From positions 108,859,776-108,923,775 of the forward strand of contig OX578146.1 of NCBI GenBank assembly GCA_951213105.1: DNA of 64,000 nt. The letters are read 5' to 3'. Shown here piece by piece: positions 1 through 10,740 of the stretch. The notes under the pieces were generated by a model, which was given only the letters and a program-made list of their open reading frames with translations, had not been told where the DNA came from and made no database searches. A program made the position numbers and the translations under genes. This stretch comes from Amaurobius ferox (taxonomy: Eukaryota; Arthropoda; Arachnida; Araneae; Amaurobiidae). Position 1 is the first letter of the stretch; every line of letters begins with the position of its first letter.

Positions 1-10
1 GCAGTGCAGG

Positions 11-204
11 GTTTTTCCAGACAATGCATGTCAGTGAACTGTAGTCATTCGTTGACATGCATCAGCGAACGACTGCAGCAGGTGCAATGTTTCTGTCGGC
101 GATTTCCCCAAACGTTGGCAGAATTTGATATTCGCACGTTGTTCTTCAAACGCCATTTCCGTTTTCAACGAGCGCGAACGACTACACGCATTGTCTGGAA
201 AAAC
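11..204. mobile_element. Short inverted-repeat element (MITE-like)
   Basis: A perfect 17-bp inverted repeat (gtttttccagacaatgc at 11-27, its complement at 188-204) bounds 194 bp. Similarity continues inward with gaps (tgtagtc-ttcg on both arms). No open frame of note lies inside and no target duplication is visible. The window begins only 10 bp upstream, so a larger element cannot be excluded. No superfamily is assigned. Confidence 0.4.
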
Positions 205-385
205 ATCTGCTTCTTCCTTTTCACATCTCGCGTCACATGTGCCTCTACGCCACGGTAAAATAGTTCCCCTCTTCTCCAATCAGGGTTGGAGATATCAGCA
301 CAGTCTCCGAACTTTTTGATCCTACCTTGTATACACCCACACACATCCACATACTTACACACGCACATCCACATACTTACACACG

Positions 386-538
386 CCCGAGAGGTTGGTG
401 GTAGGGGAAGGAGGGTACGGTCCCTATGGATGCCTCCCCCACTGGGTTCCGGTCTAAATTGGGTGGTACTTCCCGACCGTCCAAACAGTTACCTTACACC
501 TTTCTGGTAGGTCGGACGGTCTGGGTTTCAACAACAAC
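386..538 (+). mobile_element. 5'-truncated SINE (body and CAA tail)
   Basis: This piece runs from the gagaggttggtggtagg segment of the local SINE body to its (CAA)n tail; the tRNA-like head is missing. It sits in a minisatellite-like run of cacatccacatacttac units. About 25 bp of that run flanks both sides, which may be a long target duplication or simply the repeat. Its translations recur at every copy of this SINE in the window and are not coding. Confidence 0.75.
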
Positions 539-564
539 AACACGCACATCCACATACTTACACA

Positions 565-745
565 CACACTTCTACATACTTACACACAGACACATCCACA
601 TACACACACACAGAGACATCACCCTAAAAGGTTCAATTCGTGTTCAACGATGCTTAAAATGTGCTCCCTCGTCAGAAACTAAAATTCTAATTTTAGGCTC
701 CGTCACAATACATTCCTTATGCATTATACTATATATATATATATA
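565..745 (+). mobile_element. Decayed 3' piece of the H repeat
   Basis: After a (CA)n tract come diverged versions of the H-family 3' region: gacatcac, a weak match to the attcgtgatcagggatgctt segment, ctccgtcacaata, and a degraded terminal hairpin (cattccttatgcattata...ataaagtaat). The order matches intact plus-oriented copies such as 24566-25477. Divergence is high, so the left boundary is approximate. Confidence 0.5.
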
Positions 746-914
746 AAGTAATATACATACTGTTTATTTATAACTAGTAAACCAAATGTAAAGTAAAAAT
801 GTTCGACTTTTTTGTCAACAGTAATTCATAGACATAGGCAATGCATGCTGATGTAATATCTTATTCAAGAATATGAGTTAGTTTGTGAATTCTACTGCTT
901 TACACGTCTATCTA

Positions 915-1165
915 CAATACATGGTGAAAGTGTGGGAAAAGTGTTGGAATAGGGTCGAAAATCGGAACTCGACTTTTCGACGGATCTACACATTTCGAGC
1001 ACTGTAGAACACGATGAATTCATTATTTTTAAGGAGACGTCTGTGTGTGTGCGTGCGTGTGTGTGTGTGTCTATCTGCGTGTGTGCTCCTGTGCAATGTA
1101 TATATCCACTCTGACTTTAAAACTATTCGACGAAATTTCCAAAAATTTGGCAGGATATACCTCTG
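915..1165 (-). mobile_element. Decayed H repeat fragment, opposite orientation
   Basis: The motifs gggtcgaaaatcgg, cgacttttcgacgg, gagacgtctgtgtgtgtg and a (TG)n tract occur in the order seen at the hairpin end of minus-oriented H copies. The terminal hairpin is lost and the (TG)n tract is interrupted. Beyond about 1165 no H similarity can be followed. Confidence 0.45.
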
Positions 1166-1391
1166 ATGCAACTTGTGGGTTACCCTAATGCCACCCGTGG
1201 GTTATCATGATGCTGTTTTTTTTTTGTGGGAGGTACGATTCGGTAATATCAAACCGTGTCAAAATATGAAATAAAAAATAAATATGGTGAAATGTAATAA
1301 ATCACTGATAGTTTTATACATAATTTTTCAACAACAAAACGAATAAGGCCAACCTCATTACTCTAGGATGAACCATTCTCGAGATATTTAA

Positions 1392-2084
1392 GACGGTATG
1401 GTACCCAAATTGCTGAAATTGGCAATTTTGAAGTTATAGTTGTAATTTTTTGTATTCAGATAGATTTTAAGTATAGTAAACAAAATGTGATATTTAAAAT
1501 TTTAATTTAAAAAGAATTATATTTTAAAAATTAAAATTTCAAAAATTTGACAAGTTTTCTTTTTGAAATAAGTAGAAAAATAATTTTTCTAAAATTTTAA
1601 TTTGAACATTTTTAACATAAAAATATGTAAGAAATAAATTGCCTTCGCAGTTTTTGTAAATATGAATCAGAAAAAAAAATAATCAAAAATAATGTAAAAA
1701 AACTTGATTTTACACCACAAATATTGTTTTCGAAAGTCATAATAAAAAAAAAAAACACATATTTCAGCAATTGTTGCAGACAAATTAAGGAAAAGTATAT
1801 ATATAACAATTGTTCCAAATTTCATTCACATCCGTTCAGTAAAATTGGACATATCAATTTAAATTTATAAAAATGTCGAAAATCACATTTTTGAGAAAAA
1901 AGGCATGAAAATTTAAAAATTGTGCAAAATAGCTCTTTATGAAGATATTCTATTTAATGTAGCAGAAGTTCTATTTAACGTAGCAAGATGAATTTGGTGT
2001 CATTGGAATCAGAAAATTATGAATTTTTTTTAAACAATAAAAAGAAATTGAGAATTTTCAAGATTTTCTGGGTACCATACTCCC
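1392..2084. mobile_element. TTAA-flanked MITE with 16-bp inverted ends (piggyBac-type?)
   Basis: The left end GACGGTATGGTACCCA (1392-1407) and the right end TGGGTACCATACTCCC (2069-2084) are inverted repeats matching at 13 of 16 positions. Each is directly flanked by TTAA (1388-1391 and 2085-2088). TTAA target duplication is the signature of piggyBac-type transposases. The 693-bp interior is AT-rich with no transposase frame, so the copy is non-autonomous. The family assignment rests only on termini and target site. Confidence 0.55.
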
Positions 2085-2099
2085 TTAAGTTTGAAGAAT

Positions 2100-4060
2100 T
2101 TGAGGAGCTGGCGACGGTTTTAAATGCGCGTGAAGTTGCCAAATGAAAAAAGATGATTTGAAACTGCAATTAGATATAATATCAAATAAACTCGATTCCT
2201 TTTGGACCCATGAGACTCAATTTAATGGATTATGGAAAAGGAAATTTGAGCTTGGTAGGGAAAGTCACGTGCTGCCCACATCAGATTTTCGAATTTCTTT
2301 CAAGAAGAAAAGGAGGACGAGAGAAAAAAGTGTAAAAAGAATAAAATGAAATGTTGAGGGGGAGCATAGTGTCAATTCCGCGCGTTTGTGAAGAAAACTC
2401 GATTTAGTATCTTATATAAGATGTGACAGGGAAATGTGTATTGTTCTCAAATCAAATCTTCTTTCTGCAAATTGGATGTTGTAAATGTTTTAGAGGACGA
2501 CATTTTCTATAATCCTGAAAGTCTCAGACCGTGCCATGTGCTTTGGACAGAAAGACATTATCGAAACACGCTGAAACTGCTGCGACAAAGTAAAATGGCT
2601 TAAAAAAAGCTTTGTATAAAATTGCATATAATACAAAAATAGAGGGTGCCATCCGGTTGGATTTTACTGGTAGCTGATTAAGACCGTTTATATAGCTTCC
2701 GAAACAGTTTGCTTCTTTATTTTTCGGTCATTTTTTGCTTAATTCATGCAATTATGTAATTTCCCGCAGTCTTTAGTAGACTTCGTTTTTTTTTTTTTTT
2801 GCAGAAATGTGTTCGATTGCTTTTGTATGGATGATGAAGTTAACTCATATATAATAAATAAAACTGGGAATATAACTTTGTAATACTTTCTAGAAGAAAG
2901 TAGGCACAAGAAAAATTATTCGACTTCAAGTGTTCAGAGGCCGTTCTTGCAATCCCTCTTCCTGAAGTAAGAACGGTGTGCGCAAAATAAATGTCGTGGT
3001 GTAGCCGTGTGTGCGGTTGGTTTGCTTTATTTATTTTTTGTTGTTATAAGCGGGCGTATTGTTAAAGCCTGTCTTTTTTTTTCGAGGGAATTCGCTGTGA
3101 GTTCCGACGTAATTTTAATCAGAGGTTCGCATTTTAAAAGCCACTCAACGCCGGGTACCTTTTCTATAGTTATATATAAACTAAATAATATTTGTATTTC
3201 TGTTGCGCTTATAGCAAACTGTATTAACCTAAACAGAAATTTTCCATTACGTCGCACTATATGTGTCGCGTCAGAACTACTTTTGTCGAAGAGATACAGT
3301 GACCCTGCTCTCCAAAACACTACTTCACCCAAAACTAACATTTTAAATCACATTTATGTTAAAATTTAAAGAAGTATAATGATGAATGTGAAGAAAAAGT
3401 ATCTAAAAAAATATTGGACCCCTTATTACGCAAGATTGTAAAAACGGCATACCCTCTGATTGTTTCGTTATATAAATAGAGGTCTGCAAGGGCTCGGGCC
3501 CATCCCTAACACTGTTAGGGCCGAACTTGGGCTTACGTTACAGTTAAGCTTAACTAATAATATTATATTTTAAAAAGTCAGGTTGGACATGCCGAACGTA
3601 TTTCTATTTTTCTATATTTCTATCTGTGGATAATGTATGTGATGTCTTCGTAAGTACAATTTTTTTTTTTTTAATATCTTAAATTACTCTTTGAGAATTA
3701 TATGAATGGAATGACCATCGTAGTATAATTCTTATGTTAAATGACTGGAACTGAATTTATTTCTATTAATAAATGGATTTACATGGACAAAAATTTATAG
3801 ATTTGCTATAATTATCCCCGGCTGTTGAAAGGTATATTTAATCGATAATTAAAAAAAAAATTGTTTTTATGTTTGATATTTTTGCTTTATTATGTTTGTG
3901 AATAAAGTTTAATTTCCTTCTGCCAACATAATGTTGTCGAGTGCCTCATTCCCGCTTCGATATTTTTCTTGTGTTTAAATTTAACTTAAATGAAAATTTC
4001 ATCAATCTAGAGCCCATCGGTATGGCTCATTGAACCTGAAGAAATTAAGTAAGTTTTGGT
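2100..4060. other. AT-rich stretch without a recognised gene
   Basis: No coding exon is recognised. At 2259-2288 there is a piece matching the H terminus (gaaagtcacgtgctgcccac...tcaga). A 3.0-3.37 kb segment is open on both strands but resembles no protein family and has low-complexity composition. Poly-T runs occur at 2787 and 3660. Confidence 0.5.
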
Positions 4061-4075
4061 TTAAGTGTTTCGATA

Positions 4076-4945
4076 TTCTTCTACGTTCTTCTACATTCTA
4101 TGTTTTTCTATATTCTATGTTCGTCTATATTCTTCTATGTTCTTTTATATTCTTCTATGTTCTTCTATATTCTTCTGTGTTCTATATTCTTCTATGTTCC
4201 ATATTCTTCTACATTCTTCTATGTTCTTCTATATGCTTCTATGCTCTTATATATTATTCTATATTCTATATTCTTCTATGTTCTTCTATATTCATCTATG
4301 TTCGTCTATGTTCTTCTATATTCTTCTACATTCTTCTATGTTCTTCTATGCTCTTATATATTATTCTATATTCTATATTCTTCTATGTTCTTCTATATTC
4401 ATCTATGTTCTTCTATGTTCTTCTATATTCTTCTACATTCTTCTATGTTCTTCTATGTTCTTCTATATTCTTCTATGCTCTTATATATTATTCTATATTC
4501 TATATTCTTCTATGTTCTTCTATATTCATCTATGTTCTTCTATGTTCTTCTATATTCTTCTACATTCTTCTATGTTCTTCTATGTTCTTCTATGTTCTTC
4601 TATGCTCTTATATATTATTCTATATTCTATATTCTTCTATGTTCTTCTATATTCTTCTATGTTCTTCTATATTCATCTATGTTCTTCTATGTTCTTCTAT
4701 ATTCTTCTACATTCTTCTATGTTCTTCTATATGCTTCTATGCTCTTATATATTATTCTATATTCTATATTCTTCTATGTTCTTCTATATTCATCTATGTT
4801 CTTCTATGTTCTTCTATATTCTTCTACCTTCTTCTATGTTCTTCTATGTTCTTCTATGTTCTTCTATGCTCTTATATATTCTTATATATTCTTCTTTATT
4901 CTTTGTTTTATATACATCTATATTCTATGTACTTCTATATTCTTC
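4076..4945. repeat. 10-bp minisatellite (ttcttctatg)n with ~127-bp higher-order period
   Basis: About 870 bp is built from 10-bp units of the form ttcttctatg, with variants ending in tata, taca or atatt. A distinctive ctcttatatattattctat segment recurs at 4243, 4350, 4477, 4604, 4741 and 4868, at spacings of 107, 127, 127, 137 and 127 bp. This shows a higher-order unit changing by whole 10-bp steps. The unit length is not a multiple of 3 and the pyrimidine-rich strand lacks stops, so all three plus frames stay open for about 300 codons. These are artefacts of the repeat. Confidence 0.95.
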
Positions 4946-5027
4946 CTATGTGTTAATGATAACCTCCTTACGTATCACGATAGGCCTTAAAATTAATGTT
5001 GATTTATTCTCCCCCATCTTAATTTGA

Positions 5028-5638
5028 GACTGGGACTGTTCATAGCTATTCTAAATGATCTTTTGAACATATTTTCACCTCTTTCGCGCCTCATGATAAT
5101 GATACCTTTTGCATCCAAATCCACCACGACAGGATAAAATCTATGTCAACAAATTGTAAGAAATATTGGCGGGATAAGAGAAATAGGCCCCTTAATAATT
5201 GCTGGCCTTCAGCATATGCTTATTTTGCCTATGGCAAAAACGGCTTTACTAAGAATTCCATCATCTTCTCCTTTACGAACATGTATCGTATGCGATTTTA
5301 TACACTTTTCTGTGGCTACTAAAAAAAAAAAAGAAGTAAAAAAAGTGACATCTAAAGAAGTGGCTGCGAGCAGCTAGTAAATATTAAAACATGCTTTAAA
5401 TATAGATAAGAAGGGAAAATAAAATAAAAATTTAAAACTTGAGCAAATTTTACAAATACTTTAGAAATATGAATTACAATTAAAAATATGCTAATACACC
5501 ACTGTTAAAATGACACTTAACTGTTGTTAATTTATGTTAGAACTTTGAAACTATAGAAAATTATAACAAAAATATTTTTAAATATTTTTCTTTAAAATAT
5601 TTTATTTAAAAACGTACAGGGTTATAAAGTTACTTCAC
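5028..5638. other. AT-rich stretch, nothing recognised
   Basis: No repeat family, RNA gene or plausible exon is recognised between the minisatellite and the 5S-headed SINE. The sequence is AT-rich with several A-runs. Confidence 0.4.
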
Positions 5639-5651
5639 AATCCAGATGCGA

Positions 5652-6038
5652 TGCCAACGGCCGTACAGTGCTGAAAACACCGGTTCTCGTTAGATCACCG
5701 AAGTCAGACAGCATCGGGCGAGGTTAGTACTTGGGTGGGTGACCACCTGGGAACACAGCGTGCTGTTGGCACATTTCGGGAGCGGTAGACCGGTGGTTTG
5801 CGCGCTGGATTTGCACGCTGCCACAACTGCCTCCGTGTTCATGCGGAGTACGATCACGTTAAACATGTGGGTCCGTAAGTCCTTCCGAGAGGTTGGTGGT
5901 AGGGGAAGGAGGGTACGGTCCCTGTGGATGCCTCCGCCACTGGGTTCCGGTCTAAATTGGGTGGCACTTCCCGGCCGTCCAAACAGTTACCTTACACCTT
6001 TATGGTAGATCGGACGGTCTGGGTCTCAACAACAACAA
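5652..6038 (+). mobile_element. Complete SINE with a 5S rRNA-derived head
   Basis: In order, the element has a near-complete 5S rRNA copy (5653-5771), a tRNA-like segment with an A-box-like stretch (agcggtagaccggtggttt, about 5781-5799), the SINE body shared with many copies here, and a (CAA)n tail. The tRNA B-box region present in other copies is deleted. The target sequence tccagatgcga occurs directly before (5641-5651) and after (6039-6049) the element. The 5S part is therefore inside the duplication and was inserted with the SINE. Chimeric 5S/tRNA SINEs are known (AmnSINE1 in vertebrates); I know of no name for this one. Confidence 0.9.
5653..5771 (+). pseudogene. 5S rRNA-derived sequence (SINE head)
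   Basis: The sequence follows eukaryotic 5S rRNA throughout: GCCAACGG at the 5' end, ctgaaaacaccggttctcgt, gatcaccgaag, the box C region ggttagtacttgggtgggtg, cctgggaacac, and gctgttggc pairing back to the 5' end. Differences include acagtg for the usual ccacg segment, ttaga for the usual tccga, and agtcagaca for agttaagca. These changes, the single copy and the flanking SINE body with target duplication argue against a functional 5S gene. Internal pol III boxes may still drive transcription. Confidence 0.9.
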
Positions 6039-6049
6039 TCCAGATGCGA

Positions 6050-6790
6050 ATCGCGACACAACTCAACAGCCCCGCATGCAGGGCTGTTAGTTGTACCTCT
6101 GCAGAATTGCAACTACAATTCTGCAGACATACTGAATTGGCTATTTAGTATGTCTGCACTTCATACAATATATGCAGTATATGTTATATGATATTTGAGT
6201 GTCTTTACAAAATAGCGTATAAACTCAGTTACTCTAAATTAACATTGGCGATATTTTAAGCAACCCTACATAGTGGATTACCGTGAAAAGCGAGCAACAT
6301 ATTTCCTCATAGCAGCTATGAGAGGTTATATTATTTGTTATTCAATTTTATTTCCTCAATTAGTACAACTTTCTAGAAAAACTTATGTCGTCGAAGAATA
6401 AATTGGTCAAGAGCCAAGACACTTTGTTACGGGGTGCCTGCGTCTAAAAGACACTTACCCCCACATCTAATATACGAGAAAATTCTTTTGATATAGCGAG
6501 TGATGAGGTGAAGCTATGCACTCCGCTCTTGAAGGGTGCTGGTTGTAGACCCCTTTTCAGGAATAAATTGGCGATCAGACGTTACGAAATTATTTTTTTG
6601 TATAAATTGTAATTTTAAAATATTACTGGTACATATCGACGATCCTCAAAACATTTTACTTATATATTTAATGTTATATTTTAATTTTTCGCAATCTCCT
6701 GCCGATCGAATAATGTTATTTGTTCTGGATTTAAGCAAGAACTGTACGAAGGGATGTCACTGAGAAAAAAAAAATACTTATGACCTGTCG
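6050..6790. other. AT-rich stretch, nothing recognised
   Basis: No convincing gene. A short imperfect palindrome around ctgcagaattgcaactacaattctgcagac lies at about 6099-6127. The 75-codon frame at 6536-6763 has no recognisable domain and no splice context. Confidence 0.35.
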
Positions 6791-6794
6791 GTCT

Positions 6795-7060
6795 ATCTTA
6801 CATACTAAAAGAAGATGTCTGTCTGTGTGTATCGTCTGTTGCGAAATATTGGAGATTCGGACGGCGGCGAAATTAAAAAAAAGTGAATACTTCAGGTCCC
6901 AGAACGAAACGGCTCGGTGAGATTTTCTTTTTAATTCAAATTTTTAAAAGTTATGGACATTTAAAGCCTTAATTCAGCCTATATTATCTATTTTTAACAA
7001 TTTTATTGAGCAGACGATACTACTTGAATGCGAAACCTGTCATTCCCAGATGTTTGTTTT
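6795..7060 (+). repeat. Fragment of a microsatellite-bearing dispersed repeat
   Basis: The segment gatgtctgtctgtgtgtatcgtctg, followed by gcgaaatattggagattcgg, resembles the (TGTCTG)n-plus-'aaatttgg' module of the H, K and 12-18 kb repeats in this window. Boundaries are uncertain and no hairpin end is identified. Confidence 0.3.
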
Positions 7061-7495
7061 ACGATCGACGCCTCAAACATTCGGTCCAGCCCTTGAGTGC
7101 TATTAAATTCTCATTTTTCTAATTTCGCGGGTTTTTATAAGATAATTTTTAAATCTTTGGAATATAGAATTATTTCAATATTATAAAAGTGTCCTGGAAA
7201 TTTGACTTTAAATCATACATAAACTTTTTTAAATAGAATATAAAATAATTTATTTTTGCTATCAGTTTCAAAATCAATTTATTTATGGAGATAGATGATA
7301 ATTCCTCAAGAATGTCTGCAGCTAGAGACCAGAGCTTCTGCCGAATTTCGGCCAAGACTTTGGGTGACAGCTGCCAAAACATTAACTAGGCTTTAAAATG
7401 TAAAAATTCTAACTTTGCGAATTTAAAAAATATTGTTATTCTCACTGAGATAGTATTATTATTCATCTTATTACTTGCTTATTATTTATCTTATT
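7060..7495. other. AT-rich stretch, nothing recognised
   Basis: A 70-codon minus frame (7170-7382) lacks known motifs and its codon usage looks like random AT-rich sequence. No repeat seen elsewhere in the window is recognised here. Confidence 0.35.
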
Positions 7496-7729
7496 ACTTT
7501 CTCATACGTAGTATTGAGAACATATTGTTTTCACGAAAATTTTCGATTTCGAGATTTTAATACCAATAAATTTTAAGATCTCCTGAACACGTTTAGACTA
7601 TTCTTGGAGTTATATCCGTTTATCTGTCTAACTGATGTGTGTGGTCGATTTCTTGTGTACACAATAGCAGCCACAAATATTAATGGATTTTCACGAAACT
7701 TTAAATCAAGCTTTGTTATAAAAAAAAAA

Positions 7730-8216
7730 TCTGATGTGGGCAACACATGACTTTCCTTATATAATGCAATGAATTTACTACTTTTACAGTTAAAAAAAAT
7801 TATTCTTATAGTAGATACTTATATTATTTCCAAGATATTGAATTTTCTTCAATTAGTCGTCATTTTCATTGATTTAGCGTCATTTTTATCAATTTGGCTA
7901 TATTTCCGTGAATTTGGCAACATATATAAAGAGAAATTTGGCGAGATTTTTCTTAATTTGGCAACAATTAAAAATGTCACCAAGTTGGCACCATTCCGCC
8001 AAATTTGTCGTCAAAATCTCGCCAAGCGTTATGGACGGAGAAATAAGTTATTCTTACAGCAGATAATTTACTATTGGCGTTCAAATACAAAAGTATTACT
8101 CAAAGTATCTTTTTTCATGAATGGAACGAGCTAGATCCACGAGAATGATGTCACCAAATTTATCGCATGGTATTACATATGAAAAGTGAACATGTTTCTC
8201 AATAGGAAATATTTTT
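7730..8216 (+). mobile_element. H element, 5' half (split by a nested copy)
   Basis: The copy starts TCTGATGTGGGCAACACATG after an A-run and carries the subterminal ACTTTCCTTATATAA. It then has the cluster of TTGGCGA/TCGCCAA palindromes and runs to ctcaataggaaatattttt. There it is interrupted by a minus-oriented H copy; its 3' half resumes at 9184. The uninterrupted junction is seen in the intact copy at about 37911-37940. Confidence 0.85.
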
Positions 8217-8342
8217 ACTTTCCATATATACAATAATGTATAAGGAAAGTATTGTGACGGGGTCGAAAATTCGAATTCGAGTTTTCGACGGGAGAGCACG
8301 TTTCAAGCATCCCTGATCACGAATCGAACAGTTTTGAAGTGA

Positions 8343-8373
<31 letters not shown>

Positions 8374-9183
8374 CAGTGAGTCTGTGGATCTGTGGAGACG
8401 ATAACTGACGAACGAATGGATCGATTCGAACAAAATTTGGTACAAAAATTACAATCCGTAAACACTGGAAGCCTATTGTTTCTATATGCAATCGAATGTT
8501 CAGAACCCCCCTAAATTTTCGAGTGAAATTTTGAAAAAATCGTCAAAAAACCTCTAATAAAGTTAGGCAAATAGACATTTCTTATGTAATTTTTTATTAG
8601 AAACCGATTGACATGAATTTTAGAACGCTAACAGGAATCGTTCTCAAGATATTGCACATTTTTCAAAAAAAAAATATAAAAAAATCATATAAAATAAAAT
8701 AAAAATATTTCCTATTAAGAAACATGTTCACTTTTCATATGTAGTACCATGCGATAAACATGGTGACATCATTCTTCGTGGATCTAGCTTGTTCCGTTCA
8801 TGAAAAAAGATACTTTGAGTAATACTTTTGTATTTGAACGCCAATAGTCTATATAAGATCCAATAATAGTCCAATAATAATAGTTCAATAATCTGCTATA
8901 AGAATAACATATTTCTCCGTCCATAACGCTTGGCGAGATTTTGGCGACGAATTTGGTGGAATGCCGCCAACTTGGCGACTTTTCTAAATGTTGCCAAATT
9001 AACGAAAATCTCTCCAAAGGGATATGAATGACGCTAAATCAATGAAAATGACGATTAATTGACGAGAATTAAATATCTTGGAAATAATATAAGTATCTAC
9101 TATAAGAATAACCTATTTTTTTACTGTAAATGTAGTAAATTCATTGTATTATATAAGGAAAGTCATATGCTGCCCCCATCAGA
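8217..9183 (-). mobile_element. H element, full length, nested inside another H
   Basis: This 967-bp minus-oriented copy begins with its hairpin end (actttccatatatacaataatg...aaggaaagt) and contains the gacggggtcgaaaattcg segment. It then has a (TG)n tract, the gatcgattcgaacaaaattt module and the GCCAA palindrome cluster, and ends cccccatcaga. It lies within a T-run of the outer element: five Ts before it, eight after, against ten in the intact site. That fits insertion between Ts. Confidence 0.85.
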
Positions 9184-9492
9184 TTTTTTTTATTTTATAT
9201 AACTTTTTGATAATTTTTGAAAAATGTGCAATATCTCGAGAACGTTCATGTTAGCGTTCTAAAATTTATGTCAATAGTTTTCTAATGGAAAATTACATAA
9301 GAAATGTCTATTTGCGTAACTTTATTAGCGGTTTTGATTTTTCGACGATTTTTTCAAAATTTCACTCGAAAATTTAGGGGGGTTCTGAACATTTGATTGC
9401 GTATAAAAACAATATACGGATTGTGATTTTTGTATCGAATTTTGTTCGAATCGGTCCATTCATTCGTCAGTTATCGTCTCCACAGGCTCACT

Positions 9493-9529
<37 letters not shown>

Positions 9530-9674
9530 TTTCACACACACACACACACACACACACAGCCATCATTTCAAAAATGTTTGATTCGTGATCAGGGATGTGC
9601 TCTTCCGTCGAAAACTCGAATTCGAATTTTCGACCCCGTCACAATACTGTCCTTATACATTATATAAGGAAAGT
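9184..9674 (+). mobile_element. H element, 3' half of the split outer copy
   Basis: This continues the outer H from the T-run (tttattttatataacttttt) through the aaatttaggggggttctgaac segment, a long (CA)n tract and cgaccccgtcacaata. It ends at the terminal hairpin cttatacattatataaggaaagt, followed by AAAAA. The 5' half is at 7730-8216. Confidence 0.85.
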
Positions 9675-9959
9675 AAAAATCAAGAATTAGATAGAATTTT
9701 TTTAATTTCCAGTGAAAACTTCGAAATGTATTCGGATTTGCAACTTCGAAATGTATTCGAAATTTTATATTTTTTCACATATTATAACATATGACAATAT
9801 TTGCCATAAGCATACATAAAAGGGTTTATTTATGATTCATTGATCACGAGACTTAATAGTTTCAATTATTGTTATGAAAAATAGCTGCGATACAATTATT
9901 TTTGTTCCTTACATTATTAGCCTCCCTTGGGGGTCAAGTTACCCCCTCCCCGGGGGTTA

Positions 9960-10240
9960 CATATTCAGGTATGGTTCAATCCAGATATATTTAAAGCTCT
10001 TTAAAGTGGAGGATAAAGCGCTATAATTGTAATCATTTGGATCCACAACACCGATTTAAAAAAAAAAAAATTGTAAAATTTGAGGGGGAAAAAGTTACTA
10101 AAAATGGAGTCTTTTATGAGAAAGTCGAGTTGAGCTATACTCTAGTTAATCTTACTGCTTTCTTTTCATCTACGGTTTGCTAATCTCAGCCCCGTTAATT
10201 CGATTAACATGCAATTTCCATTGGCATATGGGCGCTTATT
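9960..10240. other. Intergenic stretch, nothing recognised
   Basis: AT-rich sequence between the K repeat and a CpG-rich patch. An A-run lies at 10057-10069. No gene or repeat is recognised. Confidence 0.3.
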
Positions 10241-10740
10241 AACAAAGGTCGCTTTTGGGGCCGAAGAGTCATGCGCCCGCGCATCGGAGCAATAGTGTCG
10301 TATCGCATGTATGTTCGATTCGACAGTTTGAGAATCGCGGCTTGGAAATCTCTCCTTTTCAACGCCTGCATTGTGTTAAGCCTTGTCCAGATTCATTTAC
10401 GTGTGAAAGTCTAGTTTCGTTCGAGAATGTGAATTTAATGTTCTGCTGTTTTTTTTTCGCGGCGCCTGCCTCGGCGGTGGGAAGTTTTTCGAAAAGCGAA
10501 ACTTCTCCTCTGGTCGGCAGCCAATGGGAGAGCTTCTTGGCTGTTGTCGGGCTGTTGTGGCGGTGTTCGTGAGCTTTTTGGAGAAGAACTTTGAGAAGTT
10601 CGGATGTAAGTTTTCGGAGGAGAAAACGGAACAAAGAGAGTAGGGCCGGTGGCCCCATATTGCTGTGGATTATTGATTTTCCCAAAATCTAATCCGGGAA
10701 GATGCCCGAGGAAGAAATGCACCGGGATCTGAAAATTTTA
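10240..10740 (+). promoter_or_regulatory. CpG-rich patch: possible promoter and first exon
   Basis: G+C and CpG content rise sharply against the AT-rich surroundings. A CCAAT-type element (cagccaatggga) lies at about 10518-10529. A strong splice-donor match (ggat|gtaagt) lies at about 10604-10611. A pyrimidine-rich acceptor-like site (tctattttag) lies near 10765-10774. Together this fits a TATA-less promoter with a noncoding first exon. No ATG-initiated frame with a recognisable protein follows, so the call is tentative. An unrecognised GC-rich repeat could look similar. Confidence 0.25.

Larger units (their letters stand above)
7496..9960 (-). repeat. K repeat copy 1, interrupted by nested H elements
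   Basis: Sequences at 7496-7729 and 9675-9960 match, in order, 53463-53611 and 54590-54930. Shared segments include actttctc-ta-gtagtattgag, aagatctcctgaacacg, aatggattttc-cgaaacttta, catacataaaaggg, agccgcgatacaattttt-type sequence, and a C-rich end. This copy is split by the H elements at 7730-9674. K has the same plan as H: a short hairpin-like end, then about 150 bp, then a (TGTCTG)n tract. Confidence 0.65.

Noticed and set aside
3007..3369. Overlapping open frames on both strands of over 100 codons
   Set aside because: No similarity to any family, no good initiation context, and both strands being open together suggests chance.
4030..5027. Three overlapping plus-strand frames of about 300 codons, rich in Tyr, Phe, Leu and Ser
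   Set aside because: They are the three frames of a 10-bp pyrimidine-rich minisatellite without stop codons; their lengths and starts are dictated by the repeat.
5653..5771. A functional 5S rRNA gene
   Set aside because: Several substitutions in conserved positions, one copy only, and it lies inside a SINE target duplication.
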